Position numbers and translations under genes: made by a program. Below the pieces are notes generated by a model. That model searched no databases, was not told the origin of the DNA, and saw only the letters and a list, made by a program, of their open reading frames with translations. A stretch of DNA of 64,000 nucleotides from NCBI GenBank assembly GCA_018806985.1, contig JADANN010000380.1:2172501-2236500 (forward strand), in the 5' to 3' direction. The stretch is from Angiostrongylus vasorum. Its lineage: Eukaryota > Nematoda > Chromadorea > Rhabditida > Metastrongylidae. This document shows, in pieces, positions 13,001-26,900 of this stretch. Positions within the stretch are counted from its first letter, which is position 1, and the number at the start of each line of letters is the position of its first letter.

Positions 13001-16000
13001 GAAGCTAGCAGGGTCAGTCACTTCAACTGAGGAGACAAATTCTTATAAAAAAATAGATGATATGAATAAAACTAGGGATCTAGGACATATAATCTTTTTA
13101 ATCTGCCATTCTGCAAACAATTTTGTTTCAGGCTTTCATTCTCAGAAGTTCAGAGTCCGACAATTGTTTAGAGATTTGCATTATTTTACATTCTATGTGG
13201 AATGAATTAATTCACTTGAAGATAGTCACCGAGTCAATGTCCAACATTCGCACAATCCAAGCGCTCTGCAAGGAAGGCTACATGTTCCAAGCATATTGTG
13301 CTGCAGCGCGTGAACCTCATAGAAGAGCTATGATACGAGGTGAGCAGAAATATTGCCAAAGCCACCACCGTTCCTACAGCAACGATTCACACCTCATGGT
13401 TAACTCGTAAAATATTGAAGCCTTCCTCTCTCTTATGCTTATTCTCAGTATTCAAAAACCAAAACATAATAGAGAGGCGAAGACTTGTTTTTTTATACAC
13501 GGATACCTGAATGGCCAATTTGTCGAGGTGTGGCACCACAACAACAGTTTGTACTGATTTCCCAGCGATTACCGTCAATGTTGATGGTCTGCTCCAAGTA
13601 TGGTAACGTCTGCAAGAAATACTACGTGATTCATGGATTGTTTACATCTACGAATACATCGAGTAGACGTGATATATAATACAATCGCGTCCGCTGATTA
13701 TAAAGGTGTCCGCATTAAAAACGACATCTCCATAGGTTAGCCCTTTTTGGTCTACCTGTGCCCAAATCTGAGATCATTTTTTTATCACTCCACCTACCTG
13801 TTTATGAACAACAGCATGGAATGTGAAGGACAAAGGATGAAGCTCTCTGCGTTTATCAGTTCCAGAGGAATGTGCCATGTATTCGACTTCAGGAAGCATT
13901 GCTAGAGACGATTGGATGAATATCTGACCTATACGGTCACTCGGGGTAGCTTATCGATGTATCGAACCAGACAGATCTGGTGCCAATTTGCTGACCGGCT
14001 TGGGATGGTAGGCTCGGTGAGCCTTAGGCTCCGGGACCAATCCCCATATATATTGCAGGGAGCCTCCCATCACTGCGCTACACGATCATGTAGTGTACAG
14101 CAGGAAAAATAAATCCGGCAGTGGTTGCAATGATCCCTTCGGTCACCTTTTATGGAAAGCATGACCGTGCGGCAAAGTTCATCAGTGGTCTAGAGTTGCT
14201 TTTTCTTAATTTTGAAGGTTCCATGGAATGGGAGGTGTGCCTGTAGAGATTAGCTTATAGTCCGAACCAAGTCAGTCATGGTACTTCAAAAATCTGGAGT
14301 TGTTGCTTTCTTCATGCTCTAGATTCCGACTAGGACTTAAAAGGCAGGGATTCGGTGTGGTTTTTCTTTAGCAGCAGTTTCAAGTCTGGTAGAGAATTTG
14401 TGCAACAAAAAAAGACTGGAGTAGAATTTTTCCTTAATGAATTTCGTATAATGATGGGTGAAAATGGGAACGTCATTAGAATTTCTTAAATCTAGCACAA
14501 CGTTACATGAAAGAAGGCACAAAAAGCAATTTCTCAGAACTGATTCTCTGTCAAGCTGTTTCCAATAGTTTTCCTTCCATTAAAGCGTTTCTCCAGAAGT
14601 ATTCTGAATGTGAGCTCTATTACAGGATGTGTGAAATTTGCAACGGTTGGTCGTATAACATTCAATCCTTTCTTAACAACTGAAGCGTATTTCTCTCATG
14701 TTCCCATTCTAAGTCCTCCGACGAGCAGCTCATACTCCACAATCAGTTTTTACTTGATATGCTAATCATCCTGTCAACGCCTTACCACCTCATCGTGGAT
14801 GCAAGGTGTTCCTGGGTGCCAGGTTGCGATGTAAAGCAGCGGTATGTAATATGGGGTATTCATCCCCAGCAGGGTCTCTCAGGCTGAGAAGTCCGGCCTT
14901 TCCATCAGGAAACTCACCTAAGAGTAAACCAATGCCAGGATCCACCACCATGCTAATATCAAACTAGTCGCATGATGGCAAATCTCGCTGTGATCTACAA
15001 GGGCCACCACTGCCTATGATGGTGACGATCTGGAGCAGACTTTAGGCTGGCTGACCTCGGGGCTCCAGGGAACTGCAATGGCTAAACAAGCAAAACTCGG
15101 AAACAACGAAAATTTTGCTGGGACCCACACAACCAGTGAAGGCGGGCTATCCAAATATCCAAGTAAGTATGCTAATCATATATCGAAATAACTCTTCATA
15201 AAACAGGTTCCAAGGGAGCAGAGATGATCATGGATGAGCTCAATGAAGCAGGAAAAAAAATTGGATTGCATATAAATAGGAAGAAAAGCCAATTCGTGAA
15301 AAAACCCGTAGTGCAAAGGCGAACAAATCGAATTGGGTGGTTCTCCGATTAGGAGAACAGCATGAAGGAGGAGCTAGCCAGAAGAAGGAGAGCAGCACGG
15401 GTCGACTTCGGGCCTCTCAAGGAAGCCACCGACCAACTAACGGATTCAAAATTCCACAATTTCAAATCAACAGTCCTCCTAGAGCTTTTTATGCACTAAT
15501 TTTGTATTCTCTCAACTCATCCTACTCAAAAGTCTCACCTTCTGAAGAAAACACATGACGTGACCCTGTACGTCGAATTGTGAAGGAACCTCCTAGTTTT
15601 CGCAACAAAACACTAGACTGTCCAACGCGCCTATAATTGACATTTTCAAAAGGTTTCCGATAATTGATTAGATGGAAAAAGTATTTATGAACTCACCATC
15701 TCCTCTGTAGAAGTTTCTGAACTACCTGTAAGTCCGTTTTAAATTTGTCAGCTTTACAAGGAATATTTCATGGCTTTGGCAATCGCTATCGTTGGCGTTA
15801 GCAAACAGCTTCGTCATGCTCAACTTTGCGGTCGCCTACGCATTTGGTCTCTGGCTTGTGAAAAATGGATGGAGCACACCGTTCACGGTCTTTCAGTTGG
15901 GTTAAATAGCGTACTTTTAAGAAACAAATCACATAAAATACGTCCAGGCTCTGAGAAAGGCGAAGTCGCCGAAACGTCAGCCACCGGAAGAACACCAACA

Positions 16001-18511
16001 ATAAGAAACAAATTATTAGGAGATTTTAAACGAGATATGAATTACTACTAGAGCGGTATCCATATCTTTGTAGTAGTATAGTCCTAATCCACTATCATAA
16101 TGGTCAATTGGGTTTTGTAATGCTTAAGACCTAAACTCGATTGAAAGCCTTTTTAAGAAGGTAGCTATATCGGTGTTATTCTTGAGCAGACACGAGGTTG
16201 TCAATAAGACTTTCAATAATGGCTGACGTATCGTCGGTTTGGTCTTCTTCGCAGCTTGGAATAATCAGATTTACAAACAATTTACTCACTAATGTCATTC
16301 TTATCTAAGGGGAGGGGAACAAGCACTGGCTGAATTTTACACCTCAGGCTTCTCGGTTTATGAATAAAACTAATGAGAAAGATGGGAGACATATGAGACA
16401 GGTGGCTCCTCTAAGCTTGTTCATACCAACAAATACAATACAATGATCTTTGAATGTTGCAATTCTGCCAATCTGACGACCTTATGAGAATCCCATTCTA
16501 CGCATATGGAAGAAACAACACGAATTTCTGGCTTACTTCAACGATCAAGGGCCACAGACGCTACCATCAGAGATTTTTGGGAACAGAGAGTGTCCGAACA
16601 TGTAACTCTTTCAAACGAAGATCATACAAGAGAAATATGATGTTGTCAAAGTGCCACAAGATGTTTGCACTAACAAGAAGATCGAGGCAAATGAAGAATG
16701 AGACTTTGCTGGCCTGCTCATCTCAATAAATAATCAGTGAAATGAGAGTAGACAAGAGGACAAAAGGCATCATTTGTCCTTACAAATTGCCCTTGATTAT
16801 CTGATACGTTGCTTAAACGTTTTTTGGTTCTAAAGAACTAAAGTTTCGATGACGACACCATTTCCAGAGCAAAGAAGGAAGTGTTATTATGTATCCTAAA
16901 CAGCTTTATAACCTCAATGAAAACCCAAAGCTTAAAATGAAAAAGCTTTCCAATACAGTGGAAGTTTTTGGAAGTTAATCTGCACTTCCAAACAGGACAA
17001 AAATTTTCGCGTGTTAAAGGATAAAAAGGATGAAGCTTTCGACGTCTATGAATCCATGCGCCATGTAATCGACTTCATCAAGCATCGTTAGAGGTGATTG
17101 AATGCATATCTGGCCTATGCAGTGGCTCCCTGTGGCCTACCGATATGTCGAGTCAGCGCTGCTATTTCTCTTTACAATTCTGGTACCAATTTCCGATCCT
17201 GTAGTTATTAGAAGGCTTTGTGAGCCTGAAGCGCGCGATAGACCCCAACTGTATTGCAAGACACCTCTGACCACTGCGTTATATGCACGTCCTATCATCT
17301 TATCAAAAAATAATATGTAGGAACACAGGAACTATTCGATTAGTAGTAAGGTTAATTGAAAGTCGTTCTATGGAATTTTGAACACTATTTCGACTGACAG
17401 GTTTTCAGATATCAATAAATGAATAATGGCTTTGCCAGTTTGAACAATTTGTCTTTCTGATGTTATTTTCCCTTTTAGCTAGACGAGACTGTTTCTGTTC
17501 AAACAAAGAAGTATCCGAATTAAACTGATGCGTGGATTTCGCTCAATGCCTGATCACCGGGTTGCTATTTCGCCGCCCCCAGCCGAAAAATTCAAAGTTA
17601 ACTGCAGACCAAAAGCAAACTTGTACCCGATCTCAATAGAAAGTGGCTAAAGGGGGATAGATCAACTGTTTCTACTGCACGGATTTTGCGCATCATACCT
17701 TACTCGGTTGCGTAGACATGTTCATGAATGCTTGTATGGGTGCTTTCTCGTCTATGCAGATTGTAGTACATGAGAGGTAAATGTGAGCTACAAGTCAGTA
17801 AGCTTTACGCTTACTCTGGGAAGGATGGACAAATTTGGGCGTGAGTGAGTATTCCCATTCCCTATGATAAGAGCTCGAGAAGCTAGTCGTAGGTATTATT
17901 AGCCAGCCGCAGTGAAATAACTGATTCTTATTGCATTTATCCATAAAAAACACTCGATACGGCAGTGTTGAGTAGGAAAAGTATAGAGGTGCTGCTGAAT
18001 TTTCAGGTCATTCTAGGCTCTCTAAATCTAGATGGACTGTAGTGAAGGTCCAAACTTAAAAGGCACCCATGGTACACGGGAATCCTTCATAAAAAAGTAT
18101 AATGTTGCGCGCTTATGAGATTAAGGGCTATGTCTTAGATGGAGTGAGACAAGACGATCACCTGTATCACCCGCCGTCCCTGTTGATCGTCGAGTGAGCC
18201 GAGCAGGCGCCAGTAAACCTTCCACTTCTCCCTATGGCGTGCGGAAGTAACCCTATGAGTTCTGTTCGCTTTAGGGTCTCGTTGAGCATCAAACCTTTCG
18301 TCTAGTATTTTCGTGAAGACCTCCTCTCACAGGAAGGTTATTCTTCTCGCTGTACGTTTGACAACCCAACTGTCCAGTCGCCAATAGCTCTTGTCGTTCA
18401 TTTGCATTATGTATCCTGCCCACTACCCTCGACAATTTGGCGTATAGAACAGCGTCTTCGGATTTCGATCGTTGTAGTAGGTCGCAGCTGCGGATCCCAC
18501 TGAGAATATCC

Positions 18512-18576
<65 letters not shown>

Positions 18577-21500
18577 CCCTATCTATGTATGCACTTGGCT
18601 CACAATGCTTATTCATCTTCTAAGGGCAAAGTTCTCTGTAAAACGTCCCCATAACGATCTGATAAACCTTCTCCGAGAGCTTCCGGTATGCCGTTTATCT
18701 GACTAAGCATTCGCGCCTACCCTGTTGCGCTTTGAATCAGCCTTATCAGATTGCAGTGCTTAAGGAAAGTTCTATCACCATCCTCTTCAAACTATCTCCT
18801 GAACCACTCTAGGTAAACTCTGCCTATTACAGCACGGATATAAGCAGCTTGGGCAGTTAACTGGAGGGCTGTTACGGTCTACATGTTAGCCTTGACGCGT
18901 ACCTCTTCGATGCTATTGAAGGTTCTCCAAGCTGCTCGCTGCCTCCAGCTCAAGCCAGAAGCGGAGTCGTTCATCATGCTGATTTCCCAACCCTAGATAG
19001 ACATAACTGGAGCATTCGGAGATATTCGCTCTATTGAGCGTGAAAGGGGCATGCGAAACCAACCCGTTCCTCATGAACATCGTTTTTGCGAGATTTAGTC
19101 GAAGACCAATCTTTCCACAGGCTTTATCAAAGTCGGCGAACATTCACACCGCTTGGCTAACGTTTGGTGTTATAAGGAAGATGAAATCAGCAAAGTGAAG
19201 GTGGTGTAGTTACCGACCACTGATTTTCACTCCATGTTGTCTCAGTTCTTATGTTCGCATGACGTTGTCGAGGGTGGCGGTAAATAATTTTGGCGAGATG
19301 GTATCGCCTTCCCTAACCCCTCTTCTGATGTCGATGTTAATATCGTTGTAGAACGGGGAAATCTTGGTAGGGAAATCTTTGTTTAGCTAACGAGGAATCT
19401 TTATATACTTAGTAGGGACTCCCTGACTATCAAGGGCTTCCACGGCTGCTTCTATCTAAATTGAGTCAAACGTCTTCTTTAAATCGATGAAAATGGAGCA
19501 AAGCGTTCTTTTCAACTCTCACGATACGTCAATGAGTCTTATTATCGCGTGGATATGGTTCTTCGTAGTGGATCCTTTTCGAAACCCTGCTTGCTCACAA
19601 GGGTGCTCTTCGTCCAGTGTTCTGTCAATCCTGGTTAAGATGACTCGAGTGAAAATTTTGTAGACGACAGACAGCAAGCACATTGGGCGATAGTTGCCGA
19701 TATCGTGGAGGTCAGCCTTCTTGAACATTAGCACAGTCCTTGGTGTTCCACTGAGTAGGGATCTTGTATTCAGACAGGTAACGTATGAAGAGCCGAGCCA
19801 GTGTGTTTACGAGGAAGGTTCTTCAGTTGTTCAAATCTTATCCAGTCCGGACCTGGTGCTGTTCGATTTCTCAACGACGAAATGGCATGTCTGATTTTGG
19901 AAGGGAGAACCGGGTGGTACAACATATCCATCCTCCTCTCTTTCACATGACCGAAAGTGGACAGGCGTGGCTACCGAAGAGATCTGAGTAGTATTCGTGA
20001 ATGGTTTTCTCCATTGCCTTTCTGGACGCTGTAACTGTTCTATCTTGGTGTTGTAATGCAGTCGTCTTGGTCTTGTAATTAAAAAAACTTCGGTGGTCTT
20101 TGCGAATGCTTTTCCAAGCCTCTGCATCTACGACCATTGCTACTGCTGTTCTCTCTTTAAGATCTCGTTCTATCGCCTGTCTGCATTGTTTTACAAGTTC
20201 AGATGTTAGCTGAGGGTTGCCTGCAGCTCGTGCGATTCCAAGCTGGCGTATCAGCTCGAGTATTTCTGGAGACAGACGTCTCTTGGTGACTTTCGCACTC
20301 TCAGCATTCATAGCGCTAACGTGAAGATGTTGAATGAGCCGCATTCCTTGTCGATGTTATCGACAACGGCATTCCCAACACCCGACTAATGAATTGAATA
20401 CTCCCAGTTTATGGTGGTTTTGGGACTGCGTTTTTCGAATTTACCGGCTTTTTCTGCTTTGCGCGAGAAATGGAATCTTGCATGAAGGAGGCGGTGGTCT
20501 GGTCCCGTGTAGAATGTTGGGAGAGCAGCGACATCGGTTAGGCAGAACCTTCGGTTTACTATGATTATGTGGTCTATTTCATGATGGTACTCTCCATTGC
20601 GAGACTCCCACGTCCAGCATTGAGGGGTGGGGGCTTCTAGAAGTGCGAGTTACCATGGATGGTCTTGATCGCCATGATAAACTCAGAAATCCGCTCAACC
20701 TGTTAGTTCCATTCTAATCCGTGGGTCCCAATGTGACGTTCTTCAGGCGTTCTTCTTGGTCCAATGTTGGCGTTGAAATCTCCAGTGATGACCATGAAGA
20801 ATGTGTGGTCTTCTCTGTAGAACTTCTCCGAGTTCATGTAGAACGCTTCGACTTCGTCTTCATCATAGCCTAATGTCGCTGCGTAAACGATGAAGATTGT
20901 CAAAGCGGTATTGATCCACATCTATTTCATCGTAGACGCCCGATTCGAGTTATTAGTTGTTCAAGTGAATCGATGTTCGTGCACAAACTCGTGTTGACGA
21001 GAACGCCGACGCCGCCGACTCCTCTGCTGTCGCATGTTCCGAGGAACAGTTCCTCACCGGTATCATAGACGCCTTCGAAAGGCTGGCGTCTTCTCGTCTC
21101 GGCCACTCCGATGAAGTCGTGCCTTATCCTTCTTCTTTGCATGATCAAGTCTTCCATCGAGGATTCAGATGCAAGTGCGTGCAATGTAGGTACAGATCGT
21201 CACCTTAGTCGTTTGCGGTTTAGGTAGCCTAGAATGGCCCTGAGATTTTAGAAGCCTCGCCGTAGTCTCACTACCCAACGCTGCAGTAACGGGGGTTCCT
21301 CCGAGACTAGAAAAAATGAGGCCCCCATTTATTTCACTCTATTTAGCCTTTAATACCAACGTATAGCTTACTGAACTCTAAACGTCGGGGCAGGGTAAAC
21401 TTGCAAGTGGCTTCCTAGTCTCTCCCGGAGTAGACTGGGCTTCTTTGTTGGAGGCGACTTTTAACCGCTTCCCAATCACTTGATTGTAGGCCTTCGGTCT

Positions 21501-23898
21501 AATGACTCATAGAATACAATCCATGTAAGCGAGAACAGCCACGTACGCATTCATTAACGTGTCTTCGCAGGCAAGGAAGGTGCGCGCAAAATCAGAGCAG
21601 CAGGAACAAGGAGCCCTTTCCCTGGATGCGTTTCAGGGGGAACATAAGGCCGTTTCTGGATCTCGATTAACCGCTATGTCACCTAAGGACGCCCATGTTG
21701 CCTCACGACTAACCGACGCTCTATGACGTAGACGAGGCGATGCTTCACGTAGAACTTTTTATGGTGGTGGAGAAATGTTCCTCGAAACATGCAAAAATCG
21801 TGGAGTGAAAGGCGTTAATCTCTCATCAACGCGATCACTACCATAAACATCGATTTTTTTTTGAACAAATAACAAACCCAATTGAAAATTTGGAGTTCAA
21901 AAGATGAGAGCGAATGCAGGCTTTGACAATATTCGTAGTTTTCCACCAAATTCTGCGGTGAAGACCAGACGTCCTGTGAAGTCGTTTTGGCGACTAATAT
22001 TATAGCCAGGAGGACGTCTGAAGAAGTTAATATCGGGATCCATGGAATTAAAGGAATATAGGAAGAGGCTGTCTGAATTTGCTGTTGCAATGACCGAGAC
22101 CACTCATGGCGGTAACTCCCATTCTAAAAGGCCTTCGCTCAGGTTATTTGGAGAGGCGTCCCTAGTTAACGGTGCCAAAATTAAATTGGATCATAGTGAG
22201 ACGAAAGTTTTACTCCATCCCAAAGCATTTCTAAATTGCTGATTTGTTCATTTCGCGTTTCGCCTCCACTTGGGCTTTTAGTGTACCCTTATCAGAGCTA
22301 TCGACATGTATAGCAACCCAACACCTTAAAAAGGATAGGATAAAGGTTAAAGGGAAGATAAAGCTCTCGGCGTTGTTCAATCACTGAGGAATCCACCATG
22401 CATTCGACTTCATTAAACCTCGTTAGAGGTGGCTAAATGTATATCTAGCCTATACAGTAACTTGCTGTGGCCCACTATTGGATCGAGTCAGTGCGTTATC
22501 CTCCGAGAAGACCAGTCTGGTAACAATTTGCCGACCCCGGAGAGATGAAAGGCTTAGTGAGCCTGGGACGCGGGATCGATCCCATATGTATTGCAGGGTC
22601 CCTCTAACCACTGCGCTATACGCACCTCTTTGCCTGCCAACAGCTTAGTGCTAAAAAATCACCAAAAAATTCTCAAGTTAATATGGTAAGGTGATTTGCA
22701 CGAGCTGTATGAGAGTAAAATGTCATGTTCGTACTCGTGCAGCTCTGCACAAAGGAATAAAAGCAGAGTAGTAAACTAGATCCAGAAGGATAAAGGAGGA
22801 GACCATCTACTACTTCTGTTCGATTTCTTCAACAGGTGCGTCCACCTGGATACATGTCAGATCAATCAGCGTCGATATTTTGTCTCAGTGATTTTCCCTT
22901 CTCAAAACTAACATGCTACTTTGTCGGTGATGAGACGTACACCGCACGGAACGGATTGAATTAAAGTCAATATTTGAAGAAACCTACGAGGAAGTCTATG
23001 CTTTCGCAACTGCAATGTTCATTTTGCAGCTGGTTCCTAACCTACCTAGTTGTGAAAGCCATATCTCACAATGAATCATGTCCACACGATAACGAGGCTC
23101 ACTGAATCATCGGCAAAGCACGAGATACTACTCCGTCTCATTTTCATAGATTTTGAAGACGTTTCCCACTCAAATGAGACAGAAGCGATAGTGAAAGCTC
23201 TTAACAATCAAAATGCCCGCGCTCAATATAAAGAAGTTCTTCATATAACATCGATTTACAACGTGGAAAAAAAATACGGGTGTGCTCTAAAGAACAAATA
23301 CGTATCCCGCAATAAGTGGGACAGCGGATCCGAAGTTACAACCTCCAATCGACTCGAAGATTAGACCAATTAACGAAAATCATGGAGAAAAATATGACAT
23401 TCCCACAGCGAGTACGATGCAGTGGACAAAAAAAAGTTGAAAAAAAAGATTCGTGCCACTTGAAAACTACAACTTCATCGTGTTCTAATATCTCATTCCT
23501 AAGGATCTGTAGAGCGTTTGCATCTTTTTTTTAACAGAGCGCAGTATGGGTTAACATATTTTCTTTAAATTAAATAGCTAAACCATTTCTGATAGTCTTC
23601 GAGCATTCGAGTGTTCACTAGTGAAGTCACTGTTCGCCCAGCTCACATGCGAAATTAGTCTTTTGATGGCGACGCTTACGGACGAAGACCATCGCATGTT
23701 TGGTATGAGTTTTGCGGAAAGATGGGGCCACAAGCAAATCGAAGTATTGCAAGCTCATAAACATCATATAGAATGGTATAAAAAAGGGTGATGATCTTCA
23801 TGGTCGTCAAGCTAGCTTAGACACTAAACAAATAGACTTCACTGATGCACGTTCGTCTTACTCGGTGACTGACGAGGTTACGTGATAGACGTGATGTA

Positions 23899-23966
<68 letters not shown>

Positions 23967-26900
23967 TATACATACACATACATATACATATGCATATATA
24001 CATGTATATATATACATATAAGTGAAAGTGACAAACCTATTCTTCCCAGAGTAATCGAGGCACTGAATATGGCATCGATGAGCATGATGACGGCCGCTTC
24101 GTACTTTCCGGAATACATTCGTGCTCGAATCTCGGCTGGAATCATGTTCACAATGATGCGTCAACGGCCGAACGTCGATAACATGAGCCATCAGGGTGAG
24201 ACACCGGTACGTTCATTAAGGCCTTAGTATTCATCGGCATAGCACATTAAGTGAGTCAAAATACTGGCTTTGTGAGGTTTCCTAGCATTAGACTCCAGCC
24301 AAAGCCACCACGACCATGGACGTGCGAGAGTTATGAATGACAAGTAGTAAATCGTAAGAGCCGCTAAAAACTTGCGTACCAGAAGACCGAGAGCTCTGTA
24401 TCGCATTCTCTTGTTATTGAATAATTTTTATGTTTCTAGGAAGATTTATGTTGCTTATGTTGTTAATGTTATGACCACTGACGCAACAAATTTCCATAAA
24501 CTCCTTTTTAGTTTTCTAGTAATCACTTGCTGTGAAAATTCGACCCAGAAATTACCGTTAATATCATTTACGCATGTGGCGCAGTGATTAGAGGCCCCAC
24601 TGCGAAACACATGTGGAATCGAACCTCGAGCCCATGGCCCACTAAGCCTTCCATCCCTCCGGAGTCGCCAAATTGGTACCACACTTATCTACGAGGATAG
24701 CAGCACAGGCTCGATACATCGGTAGGCCACCGCGAGTAAAGGCCAGATGTGCATTCAATCACCTCAAACGATACTTATTGAAGTCGAATGCATGGCGCAT
24801 CCCTCAGGGGATTGATCAACGCCGAGAGCTTTATCCTTTCTTTTATTTATTATCACTTACTTGGATGCTTGCACGGCCCGTGCTCACTGGTTGTACGGAC
24901 TCCTGCATAATTTCCACTTTTTGGGAGTTTTTGCTGGTTTAGCCACTGTGTTTTCCTGGAGCAGCGAGGTTAGCCTAGCCATCTGCCCCCAGTGTCACCA
25001 CCACAGGCAGTTGCCGCCCTTGTGAATCAGAGCGATTTGCCACCATGCGACTGATTTGATACCAGGACGGTGGTGGATCTGGTATTGGTTTACCCTTGGC
25101 TAGTCTTCCTGGTGGATACGCCCGACTCCCTCTCAGCTTTCGGAGACCTTGCCGGTGGGATGAATCCCCGTGCTAGACATCGCAGCTCGAGACCTAGGAA
25201 CACCTGCTAGCCACGGTGACAGGGTAAACCGTTGGGAGGATGGTTAATACTACTCTTTAAAAATAGCCTGTCAATCAAATTATATTAAAGAATGGCTTGA
25301 AAAAATATTGTGAAATAAAAATTACCGTTAAATGTATCAAATATATGGCTAAGCTTCATTTATAAGTATAAAACGACTGAAGATAGAAAACACTGGACAA
25401 TTTTTTTCGTATCATCTACCTAATTCGCTACACGTCTTTATTTGCTAAACAGTAGTGAAATAATGCCTCTTTGGAGAACTTGGATGGCGGGTCTACAGGA
25501 ATGTTACAAGCCTAAGCTTAAGTTTTATTAAATTACTTTTGCACTGATATCACCTCTTTGTACCTGAAATATCTGGACTACGGGTGGATCGTCAACTTGT
25601 CATAGTGGACTGATGACAGCCACTGTGAATCGATTGGAAAAATTGCGTGCTGCGACATATTTTTGGCCCACAATTCTTGACGTTGTTTTAGTTTTAACGG
25701 AGTTTCTCAACAAAAATGTCGAATTCCGTCTCAACTTAGACGACCAGGAGTGGGAATGACAGTATTCCGCAGCCTGGTCGTCATAGTGATGCGCTAAGCC
25801 ACTGAGATAGCAATAAATCGCTAAACCAAATTATATCAGAGTTTTTGACATTTAAACGGAAAGGAAAAGAGATAATTTTTAAAAAGAGGCCAGCAGACTC
25901 CTAGTCTTGAGAAGTTTTCGAAATTTGCTGCGCCCATACTGACTGTAGAAAGCATATTCTATTTTCGTAAGCTTCCCGTTTTTATCCCTAAATGACAATT
26001 CAGAACATCATAAGAGGAAATTCAAGGTTATCCACGACTTTTTTTCCTAACCCCTAATCAACTCATCTTCGGCGCAGAATTTTTTTCAATTGTCAATGAA
26101 CTGTACCATCAAGTTCTACACACCCACCCGAAACTCTATTAACGGTTTTGCTTGTGTTTTAACTTTTTATTTTCTGGTTATTCATTCTTCATAACAGAGT
26201 AGGGATGTGAAATACAACTACGAGGACGGTGAGATGTGAGCAAAACTCGACTGGTTTGGTGGATAGCACGTGATTACACAAAGGGTAACTGTGGGTCCAA
26301 AGCACGATTGAGGTTCCGAGCTTTGCTCGTATCTCAGCATCTTAATCGTTTTCTCTTTCTTTTTTTTTCTTGTTACGGCATAGACAAATTTGGACTCAAA
26401 CGACTTTCTCAGCAAGAAGAACTTCTAGGCATTATAACAGACAATACTATGTAAAAAAAATTTATTCAGGTGGGAGTGGAAGGGAAGAGAAGTTAGTAAT
26501 GCAGACCATCAAGAGGCAAGGTGGTTGTTCGACCGCTCCTCAACGCTTGCTCAAATCCACGTTGGAAAGCCTTAGCTCGGACATCTCCAAGATTGTAAAA
26601 AGAACGAGCAGCTGGGCTAGCATTCTATAAAATCCATAGAGAGGATGAAATCCTCAAAGTAGCATCCCAAGCAACACGCGAAACGTTCGAAGACCATTGT
26701 GGAAGATGAACGCGAGGAAAACGAATCAAATACAAGAAATGCTGGAGCCCCCACAATAGATACGATGACCGCTCATCTGATAGTAATAAAAAATAAACTA
26801 CATTCAAAAAGTGCCTAGCCCAAATGCGCAATTATGGGACGTTTTAAAATAATTACAAGATTTTAAAAAATCGACTCGAAATTACATAACTGCCTTTGAA

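Noticed and set aside
15770..16051. Independent 93-residue ORF
   Set aside because: Wrong frame over pgp exon j, running into a Penelope fragment.
18407..18706. Open frames of repeated Tyr-Ile across the (TA)n tract (also at 23817-24191, 33888-34244, 36971-37295, 37510-37909 and 51368-51762)
   Set aside because: They are translations of TA and CATA microsatellites.
21897..22103. Minus-strand exon with [18 protein letters not shown]
   Set aside because: Coding-looking but no family match, and it lies antisense in a pgp intron without clear splice partners.
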